Shown here: positions 35,724-45,097 of the stretch, in pieces | Layout of the letters: the number at the start of each line of letters is the position of its first letter | Numbering within the stretch: position 1 is the stretch's first letter | Origin: CATQHP01 sp965205595 | GTDB lineage: Bacteria; Acidobacteriota; Terriglobia; Bryobacterales; UBA6623 | Reading direction: 5' to 3' | Length of the DNA: 64,000 bases | Assembly: GCA_965205595.1 (NCBI GenBank) | Contig: CBDBHI010000087.1 | Location: 3,285 to 67,284 of the forward strand | Notes under the pieces: generated by a model | What the model was told of the DNA's origin: nothing | Seen by the model: the letters and a program-made list of their open reading frames with translations, nothing else | Database searches by the model: none | Translations under genes and position numbers: made by a program

Positions 35724-38003
35724 TAGGCCGGCTCATCGAAGTGCGCGACCCGCTCGGCCGCACTGTCAGTAACGACTACTTGGCGGAAGATCTCGTTTCG
35801 TCAGTCGATGATGGCGGCGGCCGAACCGTCTCGTTCGACTACGACGAAGCCAACCGCATGAGCGCGGTTACCTCCGCCGGGAACGAAGTCAGCATCAGCT
35901 ACAACGGCCGCGACGCCGTCACACGCGAGGTCACCGCCCGCGGAGTCACTCGCGAATACGAGTACAACGACGCCGGACAGCGCTCAAAGAAGACGACTAA
36001 GTTCGGTTCCGACCCGGACGAAGTGATCGAGTATTTCTACGACGACAACGGCAACCCCATCGCGGTGCAGACCGATCGCGAACGGGTCACGCCGTTTGAA
36101 CCCGAGGGTCCGTCGGTGTCGCGCGAATACGACCGGCTCGATCGCACGATCGTTTTTCGCAATGAACGCGGCCGCCGAATCCGTTATCTCTACGACCGCG
36201 CGGGCAACCTCGTATTTCTCGTCTACACCGAAGAAAAATTCGTTCGCTACGAATACGATTCCGCCAGACGCCTCACCCAAATGACCGATTGGGCGAACCG
36301 TGTCACGCGCTATGAATACGACGCGAACGACCACGTCACCGGGGTCGAGTTTCCCAACGGCGCCGAGCGCCTGATGGAGTACGACGAAGCGGGCCGAGTC
36401 ACCCGCCGTCGCGACCTAGCCTCCGACGGCATGGCCATCGTCGACTACACCTACAGCTTCCTGCCTGACGGGCGAATCGACACCGAGGGTGGAGCGCCAG
36501 TCTCGACCCGCTACCAGCCGACACCTGTCTCGATGAGCTACGGCAATGCCAACAGGCTCACGCAGTTCAACGGCAGCTCGGTTACGACCGACGCCGATGG
36601 CAACATGACGCGAGGCCCCCTAGGAACGACCTTCGCGAATTTCGGCTACGACCGCGATAACAACCTCATCAGCGCCGGCTCCGTCGATTATTTCTACGAC
36701 GTCGAAGACCGCCTTGCCGGCTACCGCACATCCGGCGGAGTGACCACGCTGACGACGGATCCGCTCCCTTCACTCGCTAGAATCCTTGAGAAACAGGACC
36801 CCGCGGGCGGCGTCGCCTCATTCGTCTACGGCATCGGACTGACATACGAAGAACTCCCCGACGGCTCAATCCGCGTCTTCCACTTCGACCGTAGCGGCAG
36901 CACTGTAGCTCTGAGTGGCGATGACGGCATGCCCGTCGGCTGGATCGCCTACGGGCCCTACGGCGAGATCGCGGCCCGCACCGGCGATACCGACACGCCC
37001 TTCCTCTTTGGCGGGCTTTTTGGCGTCTATACCGGCCCCAACGGACTAAGCTACATGCGGTTCCGTTGGTACTCGCCGCAGACTCGGCGCTTCATCAACC
37101 AAGACGCTCACTTCGGTGACATCGCCGCCCCGGCTTCTCTTAACCGCTACGCCTTTGCGTCCGGCGATCCGGTCAACTTCACCGACCCGAGCGGTGAGAT
37201 CTCAGCCGTTTGTGGAGCGGTCGGGGGAGCAGTCGTCGGCGTCGTCGCCGCCGTGGTCTCTGAGACGATTTCCGAGTCCATCAAGAACGGTCGTTTTACA
37301 CTCGCTGCACCGCCCCTTGCAGATCTTGCGGGCGCGGCACTGGGCGGAGCCGTCACCGGGGCCCTCGTAGCGACCTGCGGCCCATGTGCCTTGGGAACGG
37401 CGTCACTTGGAACCGTGATTGGAGTCGGCGTGGCCGGCGGAGTGGCCGGCGGCGTGGTTAGTAACGTGACAAAACAGGGCATCAGCCTTGCCGCACAAGG
37501 TAAGAGCATTTCCGAGTTCGACTGGGCCGACTTCGGGGTGGAGGTCGTGCTCTCTGGCGCGTTCGGCGCCATCCCCATTGGAGGCAAGGGCGGTAAGGCG
37601 ATTATTTCCGGATCGAAGCTCGGCGCGCGGCCCCTCAAGGCCACCGCCGGCCGAACCCTGTTGCCCACAATCAAGACATCAAAGAAGCATGTCGAAGAGG
37701 CGGCGAAGCGGATCGCGCGGAAACACGCCGCCGCGGGATTCCTCGTTGACGTCGGCATCAGTCAGTTCCAGAACGGACTCCAGAGCGCTATCACCGGCGC
37801 CGCCGGAATCGGCGACGACGGTAGTCGGCCGGGCGGGACATCAAATTCAGATACCTATTCCACGTCACGAGCCGAAGTCCAAGCCGGACGCCGCTCACAG
37901 TTCGGCGAACACTTGCACGTGCGCCTGTACAACCAAGCTTTGGCCGCCGCCGGCGTGCCGCGGCTCAGCAACCCCAATCCGATACTGGCGGGCTTCTAGA
38001 CAC

Positions 38004-38879
38004 ATGACGAACTCGACGATCATCCGCACCCTCGTCCTGCTGGCTGGAATCCTCGGCCTGCAAACCGGTCAAGCCCAGACCTATCGCTACGACGCGGCCG
38101 GCCGTCTATTCGCTGTCGCCTACCCTGAGGGCGGAGGCGTCGGCTATTCGTATGACACCTCGAACAACTTGACGGCGGTGATGCCTCTAACGCTCCCCGC
38201 CCAACCGATGGGCGTCGAGGTCAGCCGCGTTTCGAACACTTCGGCCAAGGTCACTTGGACCCCCGACCCCGCCGCTTCCGGTTACATCGTCGAACGGCGA
38301 GTCGTCGGCGCCAACCGCTGGGAACAAGTCGGCACTGTGGGGGGATCGAAGAACACATTCACGGACGGCAAGCTCACCCCGGGCGTCGAATACGAGTACC
38401 GTGTGACAGCAAGCTCAACCGACGGATCCTCCGTGCCCTCCGAACCCGCCGGCTTCACTGGGCTGCCCGCACCCAATATTAGCCAAAGCGGCGTCGTAAA
38501 CGGCGCCTCATTCGGCCAGGGCGAACCGATCGCCCCCGGTTCCATCATCTCTGTTTTCGGCGACAACATCGGGGCCCGCGCGGTCGACGGTGCACTCGCG
38601 CCGTATCAAGCGCTGGCAATATCTGTGCCGCTACCAACCTCTCTCAACGGCGCGACACTGATGATCGACGGCCGCGAAGCCCCACTGTTTTTCATTGGCG
38701 GCGCCGAAACGGCCGCTCAGAAACAGCAGTCGGTGATTTCAGGACAAGTCAACGCCCAAGTTCCATGGGAGACTCCGCTCGGCTCGGTCGATGTGGTATT
38801 CAGCCAGCAGAACACGACCGAAACCACGGCTAGTGAGCCCGAAACGGTCGATGTCGTGAGAACGGCGGAGCGAAACTAG
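38004..38879 (+). CDS. Small exported YD-repeat/FN3/TIGR03437 protein, truncated by IS21
   Basis: Four bases after the RHS stop, ATG 38004 begins a protein with a leader (LVLLAGILGLQTGQAQ). One or two YD repeats (TYRYDAAGRLFAVAYPEGGG) are followed by a fibronectin type III domain (EVSRVSNTSAKVTWTPDPAA). The beginning of the Solibacter-type TIGR03437 domain follows (VVNGASFGQGEPIAPGSIIS, VFGDNIGAR, QVNAQVPWETPLGSVDVVF). TIGR03437 normally continues for about 100 more residues; here it changes to an unrelated tail (RTAERN) that comes from the IS21 end at 38853. The original protein was longer. This domain is the best taxonomic marker in the window. Confidence 0.85.
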   Translation: MTNSTIIRTLVLLAGILGLQTGQAQTYRYDAAGRLFAVAYPEGGGVGYSYDTSNNLTAVMPLTLPAQPMGVEVSRVSNTSAKVTWTPDPAASGYIVERRVVGANRWEQVGTVGGSKNTFTDGKLTPGVEYEYRVTASSTDGSSVPSEPAGFTGLPAPNISQSGVVNGASFGQGEPIAPGSIISVFGDNIGARAVDGALAPYQALAISVPLPTSLNGATLMIDGREAPLFFIGGAETAAQKQQSVISGQVNAQVPWETPLGSVDVVFSQQNTTETTASEPETVDVVRTAERN

Positions 38880-38980
38880 ACCATAGAGCGGCGAATCGAA
38901 GCTGCTTTTGGGCGGAGTAAAAGTAGACCGTCCGAGTGGTCCAGCGAACATTCCTGTGGTGTTTGTGGGACACGAGAGGG

Positions 38981-40480
38981 ATGTATCGCGTGGAGCTATA
39001 CGCTCAAGTACGGCGCAGTGTCTTTGTCGAAGGGCTCAGTGAGCGCGAGGCCGCCAAACGGTTTGGCCTGGCGCGAGGGACGGTGCGCAAGATGTTGCGC
39101 TACGCCACTCCGCCGGGCTATCGGCGGCGCCAACCAGCGCAGAGGCCGAAGCTGGATCCCTTCACCGGAATCGTCGATCAGATCCTCAGCGACGATCAGG
39201 AACGTCCGAAGAAACAACGCCACACCGCAAAACGCATCTTCGACCGCTTGCGCGACGAGTACGATTTCACCGGCGGTTACACGATCGTCAAGGACTATGT
39301 TCGCGACAAGAAGCTCGGCGGGCAAGAGATGTTCGTGCCGCTGGTGCATCCGGCGGGCGATGCCCAGGCCGACTGCGGTGAAGCTCTGGTGGTCATTGAC
39401 GGCGTACAGCGCAAGGCGCACTACTTGGTGGTCGATCTGCCGCCTAGCGATGACGCTTTCGTAAAAGCTTTCCCGGCCGCGACGACGGAAGCGTTTTGCG
39501 AGGGGCACAACGCAGCGTTTCGGTACTTCGGCGGCGTGCCACGCAGCATCCTCTACGACAACACGACCTTGGCGCTGGCGAGGATTCTGGGCGACGGCAG
39601 GCGCAAGCGGACCAGGGTGTTCAGTGAACTGCAGTCGCACTATTTATTCTCCGATCGTTTGGGGCGTCCGGGCAAAGGCAACGACAAGGGAAAGGTGGAA
39701 GGACTGGTCGGTTATGCCCGGCGGAACTTCATGGTGCCGGCGCCAAGGTTTCCAAGCTGGGAAGCGTTCAACGAGCAGCTCGAAGCGCAGTGCCTCAACA
39801 ATCGTAAGCGGCGCTTGCGGCGGCACACCGAAACGATTGAGGAACGTTTCAAGCGTGACCGCCAAGCGTTGTTGCCCTTGCCGCCCACGCCCTATGACGC
39901 CTGCGACAAACGCACCACGCGGGTGACGTCGCTGTCATTGGTGCGCTATCGCGCCAACGACTACTCGGTGCCCACACGCTACGGACATCGCCAGGTGTTG
40001 CTGAAAGGCTACGTCGATGAAATCGTGATCTGTTGTGGCAGCGAAGAGATCGCGCGCCACCGGCGCAGTTACGAACGCGAAGAGTTGATCTTCGATCCGC
40101 TGCATTACCTAGCACTGCTGGAACGCAAGACCAACGCGCTCGATCAAGCGGCCCCGTTGGCGGGCTGGGAGCTGCCCGAACAGTTCCCGTGCTTGAGACG
40201 TTTGCTCGAGGCACGGTTGGGAAAGCCAGGCAAGCGCGAGTACGTGCGGGTATTGCGATGACTGGAGGACTTCCGATTCGAGCACGTTGCCGCGGCGGTG
40301 CGCCAAGCCTGCGAGTTGGGAGCGATTGGCTTGGATGCAGTCAGGCACTTAGTGCTGTGCCGCATCGAGCAACGGCCGCCGCGCTTGGACTTGACGAAGT
40401 ATCCGCAGCTGCCGGCAGCCCAGGTGGAGCAAACCTCCGCTGCGGACTATTTGGCACTGCCGGCACAAGGAGGGGGGTAA
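38981..40480 (+). pseudogene. istA: IS21 transposase IstA with in-frame stop
   Basis: From ATG 38981 (GAGAGG seven bases upstream) the frame encodes IstA. The HTH is LSEREAAKRFGLARGTVRKM, the rve core has QADCGEALVVIDG (Asp), SILYDNTTLALARI (Asp) and GNDKGKVEGLVGYARRNF (Glu), and the C-terminal region is DYSVPTRYGHRQVLL. A TGA at 40259-40261 interrupts it at YVRVLR. The same frame continues with typical IstA sequence (LEDFRFEHVAAAVRQACELG, HLVLCRIEQRPPRLDL) to a TAA at 40480. A single nonsense change therefore removes about 72 C-terminal residues. The truncated protein retains the D-D-E residues and may or may not work. Confidence 0.85.
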
Positions 40481-41241
40481 TGGCGAGGTCGAAACTTCTG
40501 CTCGAAGCGCATTTGAAAGCGTTGCGGCTGCCAACCTTCCTGCGCGAGTACGACAAACTGGCGCGGCAATGCGCCGCCGAGAGCTTGGATTCGAGGAGCT
40601 TCCTGCAACAACTCTGCGAGCTGGAACTGCTCGACCGTGAACAGCGGGCCACCGAGCGCCGCAGCAAGGCCGCGAAGTTTCCCGTGACCAAGAGTCTGGA
40701 CACTTTCGACTTCCCGTCCTTGCCGGCGTTGAACAAGAAGCTGGTGCTGGAACTGGCGCGCTGTGAGTTTATCGACCGCCGCGAAAACGTGCCGGCACTG
40801 GGTAATTCCGGCACGGGCAAAACGCACATCGGCTTGGCGTTGGGACTGGCGGCTTGTCAGCGCGGCTATCGAACACGCTTCACAACAGCGGCGGCACTGG
40901 TCAATGAGCTGCTCGAAGCCCGAGATGAACGGCGCTTGCTGCGATGTCAAAAGCAGTTGGCCAAGCAGGATCTGCTGATCGTCGATGAACTGGGCTACGT
41001 GCCGCTATCGAAGACCGGAGCGGAGTTATTGTTCGAAGTGTTTTCCCAGCGCTACGAACAGGGCTCGACGCTGGTCACCTCGAATCTGCCGTTTAACGAA
41101 TGGACGGAGGTCTTCGGCTCCGAGCGGCTGACCGGCGCCCTGCTCGATCGCCTCACGCACCACGTTCATATTCTAGAGCTGAACGGCGAAAGCTTCCGTC
41201 TGATCCAGAGCAAGAAGAAGCGGGCTCACTCTTTGGGCTGA
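40480..41241 (+). CDS. istB: IS21 helper ATPase IstB
   Basis: A 253-aa AAA+ ATPase that helps IstA select targets. Its ATG overlaps the TAA of the istA frame (TAATG), with an AGGAGGGGGG ribosome site. Walker A is LGNSGTGKTHIGLA and Walker B is DLLIVDELGYVPL. Sensor and C-terminal regions (TLVTSNLPFNEWTEVFGSER, LTGALLDRLTHHVHILEL) are present. Length is normal for the family and the frame is intact. Confidence 0.95.
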   Translation: MARSKLLLEAHLKALRLPTFLREYDKLARQCAAESLDSRSFLQQLCELELLDREQRATERRSKAAKFPVTKSLDTFDFPSLPALNKKLVLELARCEFIDRRENVPALGNSGTGKTHIGLALGLAACQRGYRTRFTTAAALVNELLEARDERRLLRCQKQLAKQDLLIVDELGYVPLSKTGAELLFEVFSQRYEQGSTLVTSNLPFNEWTEVFGSERLTGALLDRLTHHVHILELNGESFRLIQSKKKRAHSLG

Positions 41242-41258
41242 CCCACCGGCCACTCGCC

Positions 41259-41343
41259 CGGTTTTCGTGGGACGGCCTCCACTACGCCTGGGCCGCCCTA
41301 AAGGGCGACCGCAGGCTCCGTTCCAGCCGTCCCACGAAAACCG
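41259..41343 (+). repeat. 17-bp perfect inverted repeat in the IS21 right end
   Basis: CGGTTTTCGTGGGACGG (41259-41275) pairs with CCGTCCCACGAAAACCG (41327-41343) across 51 bases that themselves contain GCCCTAAAGGGC-type pairing. It lies between istB and the IS terminal repeats and may end transcription or block read-through into the transposase genes. Confidence 0.75.
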
Positions 41344-41410
41344 CTACCCCTTCACCAACTGGTCTACTTTTGCTCCGCCGAAGTGGTCCAAATTTACTCC
41401 GCCCTTGACA

Positions 41411-41677
41411 CCTGATGGCTGCAGCGCTTCAGAAATTGTCGAATCAAGTGATGAATCATCATCCCCTTGCAAACACGCATTTCGAACTCCCTCGTTGATC
41501 GATGTTGCGAACACAGCTCCTTATTTCCATGACGGTAGCGCAAAGACACTCTCCGATGTGATCCATCGCAAGGTTCCTGGAATCGAGGAACAACATAAGT
41601 TGGCGCTGCTCGCATTCCTAAATGTACTTTCAGTCGACAGGGACTCACACAGATCGATTGATATCAAAGGGAAGTAG
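41411..41677 (+). pseudogene. Di-haem cytochrome c peroxidase/MauG family, C-terminal fragment
   Basis: About 88 residues remain directly next to the IS21 end. The signature FRTPSLIDVANTAPYFHDGS is characteristic of the C-terminal haem domain of bacterial CcpA/MauG-type peroxidases, followed by AKTLSDVIHRKVPG. The N-terminal haem domain and both CxxCH motifs are absent. No matching 5' part was found to the left of the IS21, so sequence has been deleted. Confidence 0.8.
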
Positions 41678-41948
41678 GGTTTGGGTAGCCAGAGATCGGC
41701 TGGCGTGAGCCCGTTGGTAAGTTGGCCGACAAAGGCCACATCAATCTCGGGATGGTATTTTTTGAGGCCAGACCATCGCTCGATCTTTTCTTCTCAACTG
41801 AAGGGGACATCCATGATAGGTATTTGTCAAGGACAAAAATGGTGGCAGGCATATTCGGGTGGCCGGAAGCTGGGTTCGCCCGCTTGATGGGTAGGTTTTC
41901 CTAAGTGTTTCAGCGGCGACTTCCCTGCGCCGCCGAGAATGCCGCAGC

Positions 41949-42302
41949 CTAGGCCTTCTTTCCGGTGTCGTCGCGCGACGTTGCTGGCTCCATTGTGGCC
42001 AAACCGGAAAGCACGATGGGGGCCCGGTCGGGGAATTCGGCAATGAGTGAGAGCTCGCCACCCATCGCTTCAACGTAGCCACGCAGTGTGGAGATCAGGA
42101 CATCGCTGCGCTTCTCAAGACGTGAGACCCCGTCTTGACCAATGCCGAGTTTCTCCGCCACACGCTGCTGTGCCAACCCATGAGCTTTTCGCAGCTCTTG
42201 CAGCGACATTTCTTCGGCGATCAGCGCGGCGGCGCGGCTCTCGATCTTCTTCTGGCGTTTTGCGCTTAGGCCCTTAATCTTGTTGCTTGCGTTCGTTGGC
42301 AT
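41949..42302 (-). CDS. higA: XRE-family antitoxin (HigA-like)
   Basis: A 117-aa protein with a Cro/CI helix-turn-helix (LQELRKAHGLAQQRVAEKLG, IGQDGVSRLEKRSDVLISTL) followed by the usual short C-terminal strand (LRGYVEAMGGELSLIAEFPD). This domain arrangement is typical of HigA antitoxins, which bind their toxin and repress the operon. Only two bases separate it from the toxin gene, which precedes it in the same operon. It probably binds the ATATGT-type sites upstream of the toxin. Confidence 0.85.
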   Translation of the reverse strand: MPTNASNKIKGLSAKRQKKIESRAAALIAEEMSLQELRKAHGLAQQRVAEKLGIGQDGVSRLEKRSDVLISTLRGYVEAMGGELSLIAEFPDRAPIVLSGLATMEPATSRDDTGKKA

Positions 42303-42304
42303 CG

Positions 42305-42670
42305 TTAGCTCCCTTTCGTCTTCTTCAGTCGATCCATATGGGCGTCGAAACGCTCATCTCCCTTGCGGATCAGCTCGCGGTAGAAGCGCTTCTCACTGCC
42401 ACCGGATTTGTCGCCGGCGACCAGCAAGATCGCGTGCCGGCGCGAGTCAAATGCGAAGGCTACGCGCCAGACACCGGCCGCGGCCTTGAAGCGCAGTTCC
42501 TTCATATTCGCGTGGCGCGATCCGTTCAGCGTATCCGCCCAGGGTCGGCCAAGCTGTGGGCCGTAGGTTTCTAGCAAAAGCGAATGGGCGAGAAGTTCGT
42601 CTTGCACGTCTTTGTGCAACTCGTCGAACTCTGGCTCAAACTCATCACTAAAATCTACAACCCATCCCAC
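42305..42670 (-). CDS. higB: RelE/HigB-family toxin (Gp49-like)
   Basis: A 121-aa protein of the phage-derived Gp49-like HigB type: FSDEFEPEFDELHKDVQDEL, LLLETYGPQLGRPWADTLNG, KELRFKAAAGVWRVAFAFDS, RRHAILLVAGDKSGG and FYRELIRKGDERFDAHMDRL. Members cleave mRNA on ribosomes. The toxin-first order is characteristic of hig operons. Both genes are intact, unlike the two other toxin-antitoxin systems in the window. A matching promoter/operator lies just upstream. Confidence 0.85.
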   Translation of the reverse strand: MGWVVDFSDEFEPEFDELHKDVQDELLAHSLLLETYGPQLGRPWADTLNGSRHANMKELRFKAAAGVWRVAFAFDSRRHAILLVAGDKSGGSEKRFYRELIRKGDERFDAHMDRLKKTKGS

Positions 42671-42676
42671 TAGTAA

Positions 42677-42714
42677 AATATGTCATGTAATACATATGTT
42701 GTCAAGAACATATT
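42677..42714 (-). promoter_or_regulatory. Promoter and operator of the HigBA-like operon
   Basis: On the minus strand a TTGACA (-35, 42705-42700) is followed after about 17-19 bases by CATATTTT-like -10 sequence near 42675-42682. The region contains three related sites: AATATGT (42677), ACATATGT (42692, a palindrome) and AACATATT (42707). They are spaced exactly 15 bases apart. They cover the core promoter, as expected for autorepression by the antitoxin. Confidence 0.65.
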
Positions 42715-43293
42715 GAAGGTGACAAATGATCGGGACTGAGCAGGACAGGGGCGAATCGTCATAACCAATAGGCGTATCAGTAGCTTCCAGCGAACTCAGT
42801 GTTCACTATTTCTAAACATTTCTTGGCGGCCAAGCAGTTTTCAGACCTCCAGACAACCTCGTCCTGTGCGTTTGAAAAAAACTTTCACTGATTCCAGGTG
42901 ACTTACGCCGATGGGCACACAAAAATCGGCACACCTACCCTTACACTGGACGCAGTGCCAAATCGTCGAGTCTCCACCGATCGGACAAGAAAGTCACGCC
43001 CGCGCGCCGAAAACCGAAATTTCGCCAAAACCCTGCCAAATCCGGCCACAGCCGGACCCGGGTTGGCAGCCCACCATAAACGAAAAAATGCGAAACGAAC
43101 CCAATTGCTATTGCAATTCAACTCACTCAAGTCCTTATTTATCATCGACATAAGTGACTCTTATCGCCTACACCACCAATCAAGAACAAACCTAATCCTC
43201 GCCACAAACCCAATCACCCGCCCGCCGACCCGATCAAGACCGGCTACCGAGCCGCCGCGCACGTCCAGAAGACTCCAGGATAGAATCGGACTG
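42715..43293. other. Gap between HigBA-like operon and sulfatase cluster
   Basis: About 580 bases with lower GC than the surroundings. An open frame runs in from 42898 in phase with the sulfatase, but it lacks protein-like character and has no signal peptide, so the sulfatase start is placed at 43294. The cluster promoter presumably lies here. Nothing else is recognised. Confidence 0.5.
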
Positions 43294-44751
43294 ATGTTTC
43301 GCAACACGCTCCTCGCTCTACTTCTCGCCGTACCTCTGGCGGCCGCAGCGCCCAACGTACTGTTTCTTCTTGCTGACGACCAGCGGCCCGACACCATCAG
43401 CGCGCACGGCAACCGCTTCATCGAAACGCCCAACCTCGACCGCCTCGTCGCCAACGGCTATAGCTTCCGGCGCAATTACTGCCTTGGCGCGCAGGGCGGC
43501 GCGGTCTGCGTCCCCAGTCGAGCGATGCTCAATACGGGTAAGAGTTTTTTTAAGATCCCGATGGACATGGATGGTCACACCACGCTGCCGCAACTGCTTG
43601 GGCAAAACGGCTACACCACCTTCGCGACAGGCAAGTGGCACAACCAGCAACCGTCGTGGCTGAAGAGCTTCCAGCAGGGCAAGGCGATCATGTTCGGCGG
43701 AATGTCCGACCACACGAAGGTTCCAATCGTCGACCTTGGCCCGGACGGCGATCTGATAAGCGAGCGCGAAAGCATTCGCTTCTCGAGTCGCCTGTTTGCC
43801 GACACGGCGATCGAGTTTTTGCATAACTACAAAGACGAAAAGCCCTTCTACGCCTACATGGCATTTACCGCCCCGAATGACACGCGCAATCCGCCACCGA
43901 AGTATCGCCGGATGTACTACAAGAACCGCCCGCCGTTGCCTCCGAACTTTGCGCCGCAACACTGGTTCGACAACGGCCATATGACAGGGCGCGACGAAAG
44001 TCTGGGCCCTTGGCCGCGTACAGAAGAAATCGTCAGCGATCAACTCGCTGAATATTACGGACTGATAACGCATCTCGACAATCAGATCGGTCGCATCCTG
44101 CGCAAGCTCGAATCGACGGCCCATGCCGAGAACACGATCGTCGTCTATGCCGCTGATCACGGTCTCGCAATCGGCAGTCACGGATTGCTCGGCAAGCAGA
44201 GTTTGTACGAACATTCGATGGGCGCGCCGTTGATTTTTTCCGGGCCCGGCATTCCGAAGAACAAGGAAACTCAGGCCTTCAGCTATCTGCTCGACGTCTT
44301 CCCGACGCTTTGTTCGTTGCTTGGCGTCGAAAGGCCTAACGATCTTGACGGTTACGATCTTTCGCCAATTTGGAAGGGCGAAAAGACAAAAGTGCGCGAT
44401 GCGATCTTCACCTCATTTCGCGACTTGATGAAGGCGGTCCGCGATGATCGCTGGAAGTTGATTCGCTACCCGAAGATCGACCATACACAGCTTTTCGATC
44501 TGGCGAATGATCCGCATGAGATGAAGAACCTTGCTGAAGATCGGTCACAGCAAGAGCGGGTTTCGCGACTCACGGCATTGCTCAAAACGCTGCAGATGGA
44601 GTACGGCGACGATCACCCGCTGACCGTCGCCAACCCCGGCCCGAAAGAGATCGATCTGACTGGGCACGAGCGCGTTCGCGACAAATGGCAGCCCGACTGG
44701 ATCTTCGATAAGTATTTCGAGGAGCCTTACGGCAAGCTATCGACAAAGTAG
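43294..44751 (+). CDS. Exported sulfatase (formylglycine type), 485 aa
   Basis: First gene of a co-directional catabolic cluster. It has a Sec leader (NTLLALLLAVPLAAAA). The metal-binding start NVLFLLADDQRPD (Asp28-Asp29) and the sulfatase signature C72-V-P-S-R76 are present, so Cys72 would be converted to formylglycine. Further ligands are visible in FATGKWHN, VVYAADHGLAIGSHGLLGKQ and RDDRWKLIRYP. It hydrolyses a sulfate ester outside the cytoplasm, probably on a sulfated polysaccharide. The substrate is not deducible. The start at 43294 is chosen for the leader; no strong ribosome site is seen. Confidence 0.92.
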   Translation: MFRNTLLALLLAVPLAAAAPNVLFLLADDQRPDTISAHGNRFIETPNLDRLVANGYSFRRNYCLGAQGGAVCVPSRAMLNTGKSFFKIPMDMDGHTTLPQLLGQNGYTTFATGKWHNQQPSWLKSFQQGKAIMFGGMSDHTKVPIVDLGPDGDLISERESIRFSSRLFADTAIEFLHNYKDEKPFYAYMAFTAPNDTRNPPPKYRRMYYKNRPPLPPNFAPQHWFDNGHMTGRDESLGPWPRTEEIVSDQLAEYYGLITHLDNQIGRILRKLESTAHAENTIVVYAADHGLAIGSHGLLGKQSLYEHSMGAPLIFSGPGIPKNKETQAFSYLLDVFPTLCSLLGVERPNDLDGYDLSPIWKGEKTKVRDAIFTSFRDLMKAVRDDRWKLIRYPKIDHTQLFDLANDPHEMKNLAEDRSQQERVSRLTALLKTLQMEYGDDHPLTVANPGPKEIDLTGHERVRDKWQPDWIFDKYFEEPYGKLSTK

Positions 44752-45097
44752 TAGCGGCGGTTGCCGGCTTGCGGGCGCGCTTTCTACGCGGAAATCGAGG
44801 GGCTGTCCGACGATAAACTGAGCGCCGGCGGCCTGCCTCGCGAGGAATTGATGCAGGGCAAGCTGGACTTCGAAGCGCTTTGTTCGCAAGAATGACGCTC
44901 CTTTTTGCTGCTTCAACGTTTGCCACCTAGTCCCTGATCCGTCGGCAAGCATCCTTCGCGAGTGCGCTCCGTTGACGCGGGAGATCTCGCGTTTGAGCCG
45001 CGCGCGCCGGACTTGCCCGGAACTTGCGTACATGACTTCCTTGCGGACGGATTTGGGTCTAGCCGATGCCGACGCCGGGCGAGGGATAATTGCTGTG
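44752..45097. other. Gap with a gene-tail remnant between the two sulfatases
   Basis: About 345 bases. On the plus strand 44782-44895 reads as a protein tail (FYAEIEGLSDDKLSAGGLPR, EELMQGKLDFEALCSQE) ending in TGA, without any start codon. It looks like the 3' end of a deleted gene of unknown family. The remainder shows nothing recognisable. Confidence 0.4.

Larger units (their letters stand above)
32259..37999 (+). pseudogene. RHS/YD-repeat protein with embedded P-domain, interrupted by IS630
   Basis: The best start is TTG 32259, which gives a clean signal peptide (VLVAAAALFAVTPFASAQA); an ATG at 32082 would put 59 odd residues before it. An N-terminal RHS shell (GNSVDAGTGAFLYTVPTITV) and YD repeats are followed at about residues 245-360 by a proprotein-convertase-like P-domain (VGAIRLDSLNLAHADAANSS, DFAGEDPRGRWRLRINDGAP). 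Many more YD repeats and an RHS core (NGLSYMRFRWYSPQTRRFIN, NRYAFASGDPVNFTDPSG) come next, then a glycine-rich hydrophobic segment and a unique tail of about 120 residues. IS630 splits the gene at 34605-35723. Without it the frame reads GYDALGRLIEVRDPLGR, 1539 aa in total. No immunity gene is recognised downstream. Confidence 0.88.
38853..41410 (+). mobile_element. IS21-family insertion sequence (about 2.56 kb)
   Basis: It carries istA and istB in the usual overlapping order. The left end TGTCGTGAGAACGGCGGAGC has a second internal repeat GGGCGGAGTAAAAGTAGACC at 38910. The right end, in reverse complement, starts TGTCAAGGGCGGAGTAAA and also has an internal repeat GGCGGAGCAAAAGTAGACCA. Multiple terminal repeats and TG ends fit IS21. 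Flanks do not show a target duplication. The left flank is the TIGR03437 gene and the right flank is an unrelated peroxidase fragment, so a deletion or rearrangement followed insertion. Confidence 0.85.

Noticed and set aside
40259..40261. TGA in istA as a second selenocysteine codon
   Set aside because: The position is not a redox or cysteine site in IstA proteins and the flanking residues are ordinary; a nonsense mutation is the simpler explanation.
41678..41948. Open frames on both strands after the peroxidase fragment (for example minus strand 41521-41739)
   Set aside because: The sequence has some protein-like runs, but no family, start signal or consistent frame could be established; treated as probable remnant.
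42898..43293. In-frame N-terminal extension of the first sulfatase
   Set aside because: The extension lacks protein character, and the start at 43294 gives a proper signal peptide.
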